From Rotaria sp. Silwood1 (lineage: Eukaryota > Rotifera > Eurotatoria > Philodinida > Philodinidae), in contig CAJNOP010000198.1 of NCBI GenBank assembly GCA_905250075.1, positions 62,001 to 126,000 of the forward strand: a stretch of DNA of 64,000 bases, read 5' to 3'. A model generated the notes under the pieces. It was not told where the DNA came from. It did not search any database and saw only the letters and a program-made list of their open reading frames with translations. Positions 44,413 to 59,556 of this stretch are shown here, piece by piece (positions within the stretch are counted from its first letter, which is position 1; the number at the start of each line of letters is the position of its first letter). A program made the position numbers and the translations under genes.

Positions 44413-44605
44413 GCTAGACGATATAAACACTCAGGTTCGTAGTAACTAATATTAAAAGTATAATAACGTTTAGGTATGACTTTTAAAAAATTCTGAGAGA
44501 GTATTAGTACTTTTTCGTTCGTTTGACTACATTCGTCTTCACCTCAGTACAATAACTACAAGGACAGCAATCATCTTCATTGGTTCGAAGAAACAAAATA
44601 GTGCA

Positions 44606-46067
44606 ATGTTTCTAATTTTACTTTGTATACTTGTGCTTATTCTTCTTAGTATACAGGTCACTATCTAATTTAAGTTAGTTTGTTATAAAAACGTATTTAT
44701 GATACATTTTGTGAACAAGAAATCAATGCTGAACCATTCATAGCTTTAGTTGGTCAAATTTCTTAGTTCCAACGTTATCGAGAAGCTGATATGACGATGA
44801 TTTATCATGAAGACCATAGTCCGAAAATATGGTGATATTTACTTATATAGTTTTGGTCTTGTTGTACGTTTAGTTATCAATCAATCTAATATGCTTGCAG
44901 ATGTACTTGGTCGAAATAATGTACAAAATTCTACAAAACAATCAATTACCGGCGCTGTCTTTAAACTAGTCATTGATAATTATAATTTACTAGTTGCTAA
45001 AGGTTATAAACATGAACGAGATAGTCGAATACTTAATCCTGCATTCCATCATACTAATTTAAAATCAATGGTTTCAATCATTGTTAATCGAATAACAAAA
45101 TGTATTGGTTCACTATAGACTAAATCGAAATCTAAGCAAAAACCAAAACAAGCGATAGATTTACAAATTCTATTCAATATATTCACATTGCCAGTTATTG
45201 TATCCGGTGCATTTGGATCAGATTTTGAAATAAATGCTAATACAAAAGATGTTATGTGTCGAGTATTTAATGAAGTCCTTGATACTATTCTTTATCGCTT
45301 ACTACGCATGATTAATCAAATATCTTTTCTTTCGAAATGACGTTTTTGAAAAAAAAATGTTATTGATAATAGATATCAAATAATATCTGAATTTATTGAT
45401 CAAATTATTATTGATCGACAACAAGGATGTTCTACTAGCATGTCTAATAGCTCTGACCTTCTCGCTTTTCTTCTATCAGCTGTTGATGATGAAGGACAAC
45501 CATTCACTAATCAAGAAATCAAAGAACAAGCGCTTTCGTTTGTTGGTGGTGGTGGTGAAACAACTGGAAGTCTTATGGTATGGTTATTTCATATATGGAT
45601 AACTCATAAACATGCTTTACAAGCATGTCGTGAAGAAATTAACAGAATTCTTTCCGATTGTTCTGTGCCATATTTTCTACGCCATTGCATACATGAACAT
45701 ACTATTGGTACAGAACATTAATTACGTATACCCGATGGAACAACTATTTTGATTAATGCTTACACGCTTCATCATTGAAATGATCTATGGCCTTGATCAC
45801 TTGAACTTGATTATACTTGTGGGATAAGTGATCCAAAAACGAGTCTCACACGGAAGTTACCTTATCCATTTGCTTACCTACGTTTTGCTGCTGGATCACG
45901 TAACTGTATTGGATAAAATTTTGCATTATTCGAAGTAAAAATAGTGTTAGCTATGTTCATACAACGATGTAATGTTGAATTAGATCCTGGACAAAAAAAT
46001 AGTTTCAGATGTACAAATTACAATGAGAGTAAAATTTGGTCTATTGACACAAATTAATCAGCGTTAG
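44606..46067 (+). pseudogene. Cytochrome P450 pseudogene (CYP3/4-like)
   Basis: Starts with an ATG and a hydrophobic anchor (MFLILLCILVLILL), as in microsomal P450s. Recognisable blocks follow in order but in shifting frames: INAEPFIALVGQ; KYGDIYLYSFG; LNPAFHHTNLKSMV (helix C region); and the I-helix GGGGETTG, where AGxETT is usual. Next come IRHCI-like and EHTIGTEH blocks, then the haem-binding loop FAYLRFAAGSRNCIG with its Cys, and a C terminus MRVKFGLLTQINQR. About 30 residues containing the K-helix ExxR are deleted between the ILSDCSVP and YFLRHCI blocks. There are at least five in-frame stops and several frameshifts, one at a run of A near 46000. It cannot make an active enzyme. Confidence 0.9.
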
Positions 46068-47796
46068 ATATAAATTTATATTCTCTATAAGAAAAAAAAA
46101 CAAAAGTGGATCAATAGGACTTATTTTTCTCAAAGAAATAAATTCCTGTCGAAGTTTCTTCTCACGTTTATTTGTTACTGCCAATTGTATAAATATATAT
46201 ATGGAAGACATTTGACTGTTATGAGATAATGTTTCTCAAAAAATATCAAGACATTTATATATATTTGACTCTAGTTCATGTACTTCAGATATGTCTATAT
46301 TTTTATTAATCTAATTTTTTTTAAAAATGTTCATATCCATTTTATGTATGAATAATTTTATGTTTGATAGTTATAATAAATCATATTAATAATTATATAC
46401 AAGTACGAGTAATTTGTTTTCTCGTATGTCTGATATTTCTGTATGATTTTACAAATTTTCTTTTATGATCATCAGTTCGAACAATATCTTTCAAATTTTG
46501 TAATGAAATAATAAGAATCATTTTCAATTGATATACTGAAAAGCAAAGTTAACAAACAAAAAAAGTTTATAAAATAATTTCAATTCATTTTAGTTACATT
46601 TTATGACGAATGTATTTTCTTTTTGAGTCATATTTTCAATTGATTAATCGTTTATGAAACCATATATAAGTAAAACTAGCTTGGCTTTATAATTACATAG
46701 AAAATATAAATTCTCTATGTTTCTATCCTAAGACAAAAATAAATAGTTGTTTTGGGAATAGATTTATCACGATCAGTATTTTCTCACGAAAAAAACAAAA
46801 GGCACGAAGACAAAGAGGTCATAACGAAGAACATTTCCAATCAAGTAATCTTTCTGTTACTGTTTTTGATCATATCTCATTAAATATATCTGGATGAAAA
46901 ATGTCGATCTTGTTTTTTTTTCTAAACAAAAACAGAACAAATACTCTACACTATTTATTTACAATCCATATATAGATATACTTAGTTTCTTTGATAAATA
47001 CCAGACTTCATCATTTTAATTATTATTTGTATCGAAACTGACAGATTTCTCTTTTCTTCGAAACATAATCATTTGGTATTACAAATCAATAATCAAAACA
47101 AGATATCACTTTTTCATTGTCAATTTATTTCACAGAGAAATAATATTACCGAGATAGACAAGTAAAAATCGATTAGAAATTTATGTATTTTTTTAAATTA
47201 AATCAATAGTTTCCCATAATTAATACAATAGTTTTTATAAATAATTTTCCGATTTATATGACATGAATTATTCTGTATTGATCAAAAACAATTTTCATAT
47301 TATAATTAAACTAGCTTTTTCTATTAGCATATAAAACAGAATTTTATTGTGTAAATATTTCTCATTCATCATAATAAAATATAATCAATATCATGAAGAT
47401 TGATCATTCTTGTTAAATTGTATAAATTATTTCATAACAAGCTAAAATATTTCAAATTATTTAATACTAACTGTGCATATAATTTGTTTTATGTCGTATA
47501 TTATTAGCGTTTTGCAACGCCATGACAGACAAAACCGACAGACATATAAGAGAAAAAAAAAGAAGAAGAAGAAGACTCACCACGCACACACACACAAGCA
47601 TACATACAAAGAAGAAGAAAAATAATGTGAACAAAAGAAAGTGATGCAAATCAGCCACATGTTCATCCATCCGATTTATCGATGTGACAAGAAGAGTGAG
47701 TGCTCATTCAAACAAAATACATCAGAAAAAAAAAGAGAGAGAAAAAAAAAAGTAATAAAAGAAATAAGACCCAAAAAATTTAACGACGCATCATCA
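46068..47796. other. Intergenic, no feature seen
   Basis: AT-rich. A CA-repeat and GAAGAA-rich patch lies at 47560-47640, presumably near the 3' end of the calmodulin transcript. No gene recognised. Confidence 0.5.
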
Positions 47797-50147
<2,351 letters not shown>

Positions 50148-53100
50148 TATAATAAAAATGGAATTGAATATGTTCTAAATTTCCACTTGTATGAATCTGT
50201 TATTGTCGACCTGTAGTCCAGGTTCGAAAAAGACGATTGCTCGTTGGTCTTGTTTCTCTTGATCAACACCGGGATTCGTGCGTGCGCGTGTATTGTATGT
50301 CTTTGCGCGATGCTGTTCAGTTGTAGATAGAGAAGAAGAATGCGCAAACGACAGAGAGACGAGCAAAAGAGAGAAGAGAAGTTCGACTAGGCACGGATGC
50401 GATATACGACAACACAAGGCAATAGTAGTAGTAGCAACGGCTTATCTTTCTCTTTGACACAGCGGCAGGAAGAGTATTTTTTGTGATGATGACGACGACA
50501 GCGCGACAACGACGATTCTGGTTTGCTTGTGATATAGAACAGAGAAAAAACAAGAGAAAGATTTGTTTTAATGTAGGACAAAAAACAAAGCACGTTGTAA
50601 TATCGAACTAGTAGAAAAAAGAAAATTGATTTTTCTTCTTTTTTTTTTCCCCTCTCAACTTGTAGAAGAAGAGGTATGTTCATTATTCTTTTCTTTCTCG
50701 CATTCTTCTTCCGACGACAAGCGGTGTTACAGCGACCGAAAAAAAAAATATAATGTCGCTTTCAGACTACTAGTAACTACGATACGATGCAACGTTGATT
50801 GTAGTCTCATAGAATTGTGGTAAAAAGAAGCAAAAGAAGACTGTGGGGATGCAATAAGAGAACTACTCTTCGTACAATAATACACAAAATTCTATGAGTC
50901 GTATTTCATTCTTCTCTTTTTCCTTTTCTTCTGTTTGACAACGCGCAGTTCTATACTCTTTGTTTTTTTTTCTCTCGGTATGTTCCCTTTTAGTCGTCAA
51001 GAGAGAGAGAGAGAAAAGGCCTTGTTACAGTACACAATGTCTTGATGACAGCATTACGTATATGTGTATGTGCTCTGTTTCCTGGGAACGTTGATATGTT
51101 GTCCCTCCTACTTTCATTCAAGCCTTTACAGATTTACACACTAGGCATCTTTTTTCTCTTATTGATGCTCGCTTATCAGTTTGCATGTGAAAAAAACTTG
51201 ACTTTATTGTGCTTTAGAGCGAAAAAGTAAACAGAAATTGATAACTCATCGTCGACACAAGAGACTAACAGATTAAAATAGATGAATAAATGAAAAGACA
51301 AAGGAGGCTCACAAAAAAAAGGAAAGCTCGACTAAAAAAACTACTAAGAAAATGTGTGTTCACCTGGGAAAGGAGAAAACGAGAATGCTTAATTATATGA
51401 CAGCAACAACGACACGATAGTTAACGACAGAATGAAGAAAAATATCTTCTGGTTCATGCAAACAGAAACGAAGAATTAGTGCTTATTTGCATAAATAAAA
51501 ACGATCGACTCATTTTTCTCATTAATCAACTAGGAAACAAGTAGCGCAGAGAAGAAAAAAAAAAGAAACAAGAGAAATTTATGAATATAACCTTAAAAAG
51601 ACACGAATAAGAAAAAAAACGAGACTTCTTCAATTGACATAATACAAAAGAAGCATGTTGTCATTACTTTCATCATTCATTAAATCAACCAATTGAATTC
51701 ATTGATTATAATATACATATTCAACAAACTTTAATGATAAAATATACTAAATCCTATAAATTTTTCTAGCAAAAAAAAGTCTTTTTTATTTGATAATAAA
51801 GAAAGTAAAAGAAACTTCATTTCTATCATATAATCTAGCAAATGTATGATCTTTTCAAGATAAATAAATAGAAATGATATAGTGAATATATTTCGAACAC
51901 AAACTGCCAGTATTGCTTGTCAACAGGCATCTAAAAATCAACCAGAGATCAATTATAGATTTCCTGGTAATTCTATGCGTATGCCTATATATTTCTTTTC
52001 TTTTTTGTTTTTTTCTTGCTGCTTGATGAAACGTTCATTCTTTCGCATTTATTTTTCTCGTTGTTTTTTTGCTCAATCTCATGGGTAATAAGACATCGTT
52101 GTTGTTGTTGTTGTTTGGATTGCGTTATGGTATGGCAATTTTTTGACATTTGTTGGGTATGCTTTCTTGTTGACAATGCTTGATGTCAAAAATGCATTTG
52201 GTTTTCTGTGTTGTTTGGAGAATGAGACGCTATTGATAATGGAACAAGAAAAAATTGATGAGAACAATAAGAGTACATTAACAAAGATGGTAATGATGAT
52301 CAATCATATTTGTTCCGGAATAGAGTACGTCAATCAAGGTTCACACTAGAAATAATAAATTGCGTATTTTGTATATTAAAGCAAATTATGTATATTCTAG
52401 TTTTCATGCACGAGTATGCTATTGATAAAAATAAATCCAACTATTTATTTAGTCAGTAGTAGTAGAAAAGCTTTTATCTTGAAAAGAAAATCTGTTCGTA
52501 GGAAAACAAAACAATATTTACATTTATTGTAAGATTGAAAATATTTGAACTATATTACCATTAATGTATATTAAGTAAATAATCATGATGGATGTCAATG
52601 ATAATGGATAGATTAAGTTCTCAGTTTACAAATTGAGATATGAGGGGGAAAAAAAAATGATAAAAATTCGTATAACAATAAGATTTGTTTTTGTTTTAAA
52701 TATTTTATTTCAATCATATAATTAGAAGATTTTTCAAAAAATGAATTTAATAATTTACAAAGAAATATTTTCATTATTCATAAAGATGAGTTTAAAAAAA
52801 TTGTTTTATAAGAAAGGTTTGAAATGTTTTCCAAAAAAAGAAAAGAATCATATTTATTAATTATATTAAAATAAGCCTTTAAGGAAACATTTTACTAAAG
52901 TAACTCTGCATTCAAATCAAACAAACTTGGCTATGACGTGAAAAAAAAAACATGATACAATTATTATTTACGATTGAATACGTTCATCGAACAATTCAAT
53001 TTGATCCGATCAATATAAAAAAAAAATTCTCTTTGGCACGTCAACTAGCCTAAGGCAGGAAATGAAAACTTTTTTTTGAAACAATCATATATGTTATGAA

Positions 53101-55204
53101 AATTAAGTAAAATCGTTTACAAAGAATGATGATCTTTCTTCTTAATAGATATATCGAAAGATACTATAATGATATCACTGAAAAACTATAGAAAAAAATT
53201 CAGATATGTGACTAACAAAAGCCTTTTTTTATTAATAGACCGGAAGAGACTTTTTTTTTCCCTTAACTTTTAAAATATTACTAAAAATGTCAACATTCAT
53301 TTCAATGTAATATTAAAAAGAAAAAGATTAATAAGAATAGCATTCATTTCCCTTGACTTTAGTTTTTCTTTAAGTCTAACTGAAATGCGCAATATATAAT
53401 TGAGAATGTTGAATGCAAAGATTTAAATAAACTCAATAACTTTTCATGAAAGGATAATCGTTCGTATTCAATGCAATATGCAACAAACAAATATAATTTG
53501 AAATCAATTCTTCATATTATCATGTATATCTCTCATTTGTTATTACAAATGATTTCATCGGAAAAGAAATAAACTAAAAACGTACAATCTATATATTTAT
53601 TTTTATTCTTCGATTATTACATGTAGTAATCAAACAATCATATTTCGTTGTCATGTTTGTTCTTCTTAAAGAGTTCATTTGTAATATTTCAAAAGAAATT
53701 ATTTTTAACATTCTTAGTCATTCAAAATAACTGCAAATACCAGTATATGTGTATTTTTTTACTCTCTGCATATCAGTGTTGTGAAAACTATTTTTCTTAA
53801 TTTTTTTCATTTGTAAAATAACAAATATTCAAAGATATATGGTTCGGAAAATTTTCTGATATACCTGCAAATATTAAAAATCGTAATTAATTTACTCAAT
53901 CATGTGTTGAAAGTATGGTTTTGATAGAGTTTATATCGATTAGTAGGTACTTATTTCTATGAAAGGAGATACTGAAGAGATAATATCATAAATATGCTAC
54001 TCTCTTAGATCAAACTTTCAATAGAATAAAATTTCGAGTAGCATAGTTTTTCATACTCTATAAAATGACCAATCCAATAGTTTATGCAGAGTTGAACAAG
54101 TACGACATCGTATTTGTCTGATCCTACATAAACTAATCGCTATACCGTTTTGTAAAGCATGAAAAATTACTTTTGACCCAAAACTCGATTTTGAGCTGAG
54201 CCCAAGATATGATAACCTGAGGTGCCATGTGCAGCTAGAGACATTATTCGACCCGAAATGTCTTACTTTTACCTATTTATTAGGTCGAGAAACTTTTTTT
54301 TTCATAGTAATCGTATGTAAATTTTTTTCTTTTATTTAGCGTTCTGTAAAACAGCGTTTTTCTAGATCTTGACTGCTTACGACCCCCTTTTTAGTTTGTC
54401 CGATCGAGCTGAAAATTTCACGACTAATACTTCGAAGTATACTCCAGAGGTAAAATCAAGCGTTTTCATTTTTGACGTTCCTGCTGGGAGTTACCGGGTC
54501 GTGAAAGTCAAGATCTGAAGCATAAACTCAAATCTGGGCGTATTTCTCTTATAAAAAAAGTGAGATTTTTGGAAATCCTTACATTTACCTCTGGGAAATA
54601 GTGTTAGGCATCTATAAACAAAATTTCAGCCCAATCGGACAAACTTTAAGGGGGATCGTAATGTGCCAGGATGCGAACCTCTGGAAAACCAGAGTTTTTC
54701 GGAAAATCCCTCAAAAAGTTATTTAAAATTTTTGTTTTCCTCGAACACGTATCTCTTTATTTTTAGTGCTAAAAATTTCAGCTTGATCGGTTGTACCATC
54801 TTCGAGAACTAGCAAGTGTCAAAAAAGAGGGGGAGGGGTACCCTTAATACAAATTTAATAACGAAGTAAATCCTTACTTCGACGATTCGACTATATTTAA
54901 AGTTTTTCAATCATCTGCCTGTTTCTTTTCTGTATAGAGAATTTTTTCTTTATTTAAAAAATCAAATTTAAACCGTTAAATAATTGTTAATTAAGAATAG
55001 ATTTATTTAATTATTATCTTTTTTCTACAATAGATATATAAGCATAAACTAGACATTTGTAAAGTCAAAATGTACAGAGAAAAGAAAAAAAAAAAAGAAG
55101 ACAAATCAAATTGATTGATGAAGAATTTTTTTTTCTTTACATACGAAATCGTCTAAAAACATACATAAACATTAAAGAGAAAAAATAAATAAATTAATAT
55201 TGAC
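50148..55204. other. Calmodulin 5' region and long intergenic stretch
   Basis: 50148-51600 is the calmodulin 5' flank and probable UTR: purine/pyrimidine-rich, with GA repeats near 51001-51015 and no clear TATA or start site. 51600-54300 is AT-rich without recognisable genes; (TTG)n occurs near 52098. 54360-54860 is less AT-rich and contains the inverted repeat listed separately. No coding gene identified. Confidence 0.5.
54377..54661. repeat. Inverted repeat of unknown family
   Basis: Arms at 54377-54455 and 54584-54661 share TTACGA-CCCCCTT, AGTTTGTCCGAT, GCTGAAA and CCAGAGGTAAA in inverted order. A third, more distant match to the AAAATTTCAGC part lies near 54769-54795. The block is less AT-rich than its surroundings, suggesting an inserted repeat family. 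No target duplication found. Confidence 0.5.
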
Positions 55205-58200
55205 TTACTTAGGTGGAACAGCTGGAGCTTGACGAGACGAAGGTGATTGTGTCGGTGCCTAGCAAAAAAAAATTGGAAAATAACAATTTTTATTTTGAAA
55301 ATTCAATTAAATTACTTCTTGAAGAATACGTTCTTCACTTTGACATCGTTTACGTGCAGATAATGGATTTTGATAAACATTTCTAATATATCAATTGTTT
55401 TGAAAAAATATTTATTTTGACAAAAAAAAAAAATATATTTTTTTTTTACTCATTTGTTGGAGTATTTGTATTTGTTACTGCCATTGATCGAATAATATTT
55501 AATTTATCATCATGTTGTCGTTCAATTTCACGCATTTGTATTTCTTTAGTTTTTAATTCATTAAGCTAAAATAAAAACAATAAATTTAATTGTCTTTTTG
55601 ATTTTGATATGAAATAAATCATTTACATATTGTTGTTCAAGTTCATTAATTTTTATTTTTAATTTATTATCAAAATCAATTTTATCTTTTCGTCGTTCAA
55701 CTTTTAATATTTTTATTTCATTATTTCGATCTTCAATTTTTGATTTTAATGTTTTATTTTCACGTTCCATTTGATTTGTTGTTTTATAAAAATCATTTTG
55801 AGATTTTTCTAATAATTTAATACGTGTTTGTAAATGACGAATTGTTTTATTTTGTTGTTCATTTTCTTTAATTAATTCATCATAATCAGATATAGTTGAA
55901 TCATAATCTGATGTTAATTCAAGCGTAAATTTATGTAAATAATCATGTTGTTCATGAATTAACTACAAATAATATCAGATTAACAAAAAAAAAAAAAATG
56001 AAATATATTTTTGAAAGCAATTAATTTTTACCATATTAAGACGATGTCGTTCATCGATACGTCGTCGGAGATGTTCTTCAAGATTTAACATAGTTTCATC
56101 AGCACTAATTCCATCCAATAGAGAATATTCAAGTGATGGAAATGGAGCAATTAAAGCTTGCGCACTAAATAGAAAGAATTATTTGTTAATATGATTTATC
56201 ATTTTATAAGAAATATTAATAGAAAACAGCAAGTTTAACTTTTCTTTAAAAGAAACTCGATTAAAAAAAAGAACAGACTTTCTTTTTTCTCGATGTCAGT
56301 CTTAGAAGTTCAACTTCCGAACTTTTCTACAAACGTTCATTATAAATTTTACCATTAAACAGAAAAGATTAGGACAAGAACAAATTAACTAGCTCAAGGT
56401 AAGATCTTTTTTGATATAACTTAAATATATTATATGTTATCAATAGATAAATCTATTATGTGGCACTTTAACTTTAAACTTTAAAAGTTAAAGCAAGTTT
56501 ACTTTAATGTTTAACTTTAAAAAATTTAAAGTTAAAGTAGATTTTTTCGCAATAAATATTTTTTCGTAAAAAAAACTATTTTCTTGTTAAAAAATTATTT
56601 TTTTCATAAAAATTTATTTTTTCATAAAAAAATTATTTTTTCATAAAAAAAATTATTTTTTCATAAAAAAATTATTTTTTCTTAAAAAAATTATTTTTTC
56701 ATAAAAAAATTACTTTCTTGCTAAAAAATGATTTTTTTCATAAAAAAATAACTTTTTCGTAAAAATAGTTTTTTTGTAAAAAACTCATTTTATTTTATAA
56801 AAAAATTTGCTTCTGGCAAAAAATAATTTTTTTATGAAAAAATAACTTTTTTATGAAAAAACAACTTTTTTAGGAAAAAAAATTTTTAGCAAAAAAATAA
56901 TTTTTTGCGGAAAAATCTACTTTAACTTTAAATTTTTTAAAGTTAAAGTTAAAGTAACCATACTTTAAACTTTAAAGTTAAAGTGCCACCCCTACTCTGA
57001 AACACGCACTTCGGGTCCGCCTGGACCTCATCTCTTTCAATATGCAATATAACTCACTTGAATTCAGTAAAGAGAAATGGTATCGATTGTTGTTGTTGAT
57101 TATCGATTTCACATAAAACAGCATGACTACGAATTACTTTAGGTGGAACAGGAGGTGGAGGTGGAGGAGGTAAAGCACGTGGTACCATAACATCTTTAGT
57201 TAATTCACCAAATTTAAGTGCATGCTATAAATATTTAATATTTAAAAACATAGATTAATAAAAATCAAAAATTTACTTGAATTTCTTCATATCCATCAGC
57301 AGTTGGATTAACACAAAGAATCATTCGTATACGACCTTCACCATCAAAATAACTCTTAAAAAATGATGTTAATTTTGATTCACGATATGGTACCATCTAT
57401 AAAATTAATTAACATATATATATATGAAACAAATAAATTTAATTACCTTGCTTGTACCTTGTGCTTGATTTTCTCGTAAAACTTCAAAACATTGTCGAAG
57501 AACCATTAATGATGAATTAATATTACCTTAAGTGGTATATTCAAATCGAAATCAAAGAAAAAATTTCAAAAAATTTTCTTACTCGCTTCTTTTACTCGTT
57601 CACCAACAGTTTTTGCTCGATTAACACGTTCACTACCAGCTAAATCAACCAAATGAATTGTACTTATTATAAGATCATCTTTTGTCTATTAGATTAAAAA
57701 AAAAATATTTAAAACAAAAAAAAAAACAAAACATACAAGTGATGTCAATGGAATATTATTATGAAATTGAACAAGACGCATAGAAAGAACACTATGTGAT
57801 CGACTTGATTCAGTATTTAATTGTGTATGTGCAATACGACGACGTTTTAAACCCATATTTAATAATTCAATAGCTTCTTCACTTGAACGTACTTCAATTT
57901 CTTTAACATCTCTTATATAAGGTCGTCCACGATTATCTTCACGTAATTGTTTTGATTGTGGTGCTCTAACAAAATTTAAATTTATTCTTGTTATTTTTTC
58001 ATAACAAAAATTCTTACTTATTGAGAATATCATCATCAAATAAATCATATATATAATTATTATAAATTTCAACAAATGTAACAAAAATAAAATATGAACA
58101 ATTTTCATTTAATTGTGCATTCCATATTGATGTCATATCTAATGTACGAGTATTTGTTGGTTCAGAAATTCTACAAAAAATACAAATTTGAATTTCAGAA

Positions 58201-59189
58201 AATTAATTAATAAAGTTTTTTTTTTTTTCTTTCCTATCCATCTGAAAAAAAACGAAATTCATATATAATATTATAAGATTTATTTCTCAACTGTTTCTCA
58301 TTCAATAGATCATTAAAGATTGTTTAATGGTTTAAAGAAAACAAGATAAACTAACTTTGTACGTTGATTATTATTAATTTTTATTATTGGAATTTCTTTT
58401 CGTTGTCGTTCAAGTAAAATTTCAGTTTCACTTTGAATTTCATAACCATTTTGACGATCAGAACGAAGAAGCTAGAAAAGAAAATTCAATTCAAAAATAC
58501 AAAAAATGTCAAAACAAACATATTTCTTTCCAAGATATGGACCAATTGAATTAAAAATCACATCAAATGAACGTGGAATTAAACCTGGATTATTTAATGG
58601 TCCCATCATTGTATAAGTTTTTCCAGAACCTGTTATACCATATGTAAACAATACACCTAAATTTTTGTTTTTGATATAAAATAGATTTAAATTATACAAA
58701 AAAAAGAAACACATACTGTTTTTTCCTTGAATAAGATCATCAAGAAAAGGTATGGCCAATTCTTTAAATGCAGCTGATTGTGAAACATCATCCGTAAGAA
58801 TATGAGTAAATTGATAATGAGACTAAATAAATAAATTTTGAATAGAAAATAAAATAAATCATAACAAATATTTACTTCTCGTATTTGACCATTTTTAGCA
58901 TTCTAGGATAAATAAATAACAATTGATGATAAATATTGAATAACTTACCTCAGATGAGTAAAGAGTAAGTTCTGTTGAACTTAAAATTTTAATAGACGAA
59001 GTATTATCTATTTCCTGATCGTTATTATTATCTTTAGGTGGCCGCAAACGACAGAAGACCTTGAAAAACAAAATAAAAGAAGAAAAAAGAAAAAGAACAA
59101 TAACTTACTTCAACTGGACAACCACCACCATTAGCTAGTAAATCTCGTGAACCAAACTGTGTCTTTTTCATCGGAGTTCGTAAAGCCAT
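55205..59189 (-). CDS. KIF23: Kinesin-6, MKLP1/KIF23-like
   Basis: Mitotic plus-end motor of the centralspindlin complex at the spindle midzone, by family knowledge. 711 aa in 17 exons: 59189-59109, 59059-58949, 58902-58876, 58822-58717, 58656-58520, 58471-58356, 58170-58018, 57965-57737, 57685-57583, 57526-57447, 57396-57277, 57224-57058, 56164-56032, 55962-55627, 55565-55450, 55382-55316 and 55258-55205. The total is 2,136 nt, all in frame. The N-terminal motor has [17 protein letters not shown] (P-loop), NTESSRSHS (switch I) and [11 protein letters not shown] (switch II). The kinesin-6 type loop between [12 protein letters not shown] and [11 protein letters not shown] and the EASNIN-SLM block favour KIF23 over KIF20. 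A proline run ([12 protein letters not shown]) follows the motor, then a coiled coil (about 520-640). Human KIF23 is 960 aa, so the C-terminal region is missing or very short; the stop overlaps a good donor (AA|GTAAGT). Intron 12 contains a palindromic element. Confidence 0.92.
56460..56989. mobile_element. Palindromic element in a KIF23 intron
   Basis: 530 bp between GTGGCACTTTAACTTTAAA and its inverted complement. The arms are about 90 bp (56460-56560 and 56905-56989), made of ACTTTAA repeats and ending in GTAGATTTTT-CGCA. The centre is a tandem array of a roughly 19-bp unit, TTTTTTCATAAAAAAATTA and variants, repeated about 15 times and drifting to its complementary orientation on the right. 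No coding capacity and no clear target duplication. The sequence outside the right end (CCCCTACTCTG) could be an extended hAT-type terminus (CAGAGTAGGGG on the other strand), but the left end does not match it. Confidence 0.65.
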
Positions 59190-59556
59190 TTTAAAAATCA
59201 AAATACTTTACATAGACAAAAACAAAATTTTCAAACACTGAAACATAGAATTACCAATTGATTGGTCAATTCATACAAAAGACTAAACGCCATTTATATA
59301 TCATAATAACACTCTATTATACTTACCTTAATTTCAACAATTAATTAACAAAAAAAAATTTTCCAAAATAATCATAATAATAAATTTAGATTATTTAACA
59401 ATCAATCAATTAATTAATTTTATTAAATGACAGATGTCGCACAAAACAAAAAAAATGTTCACATACGAAAATAACATTCATTTGACTATCATCGCTACAT
59501 GTTTACTCTACGATAAAAAGAAAAAGCTGCACAGCTGCATAAAAAGTATGAAAAAA

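Larger units (their letters stand above)
42556..44605. other. Intergenic with exon-like fragments
   Basis: Just right of the foldback, 42556-42720 has a Ser/Gly/Thr/Gln-rich frame with two stops (like a decayed low-complexity exon). An inverted pair of exon-like segments (43579-43690 and 44304-44412) is listed separately. Otherwise nothing is recognised. Confidence 0.4.

Noticed and set aside
47467-47670. 67-codon hydrophobic minus-strand frame near the calmodulin 3' end
   Set aside because: It is the complement of GAAGAA and CACACA repeats and lies within or beyond the likely calmodulin 3' UTR.
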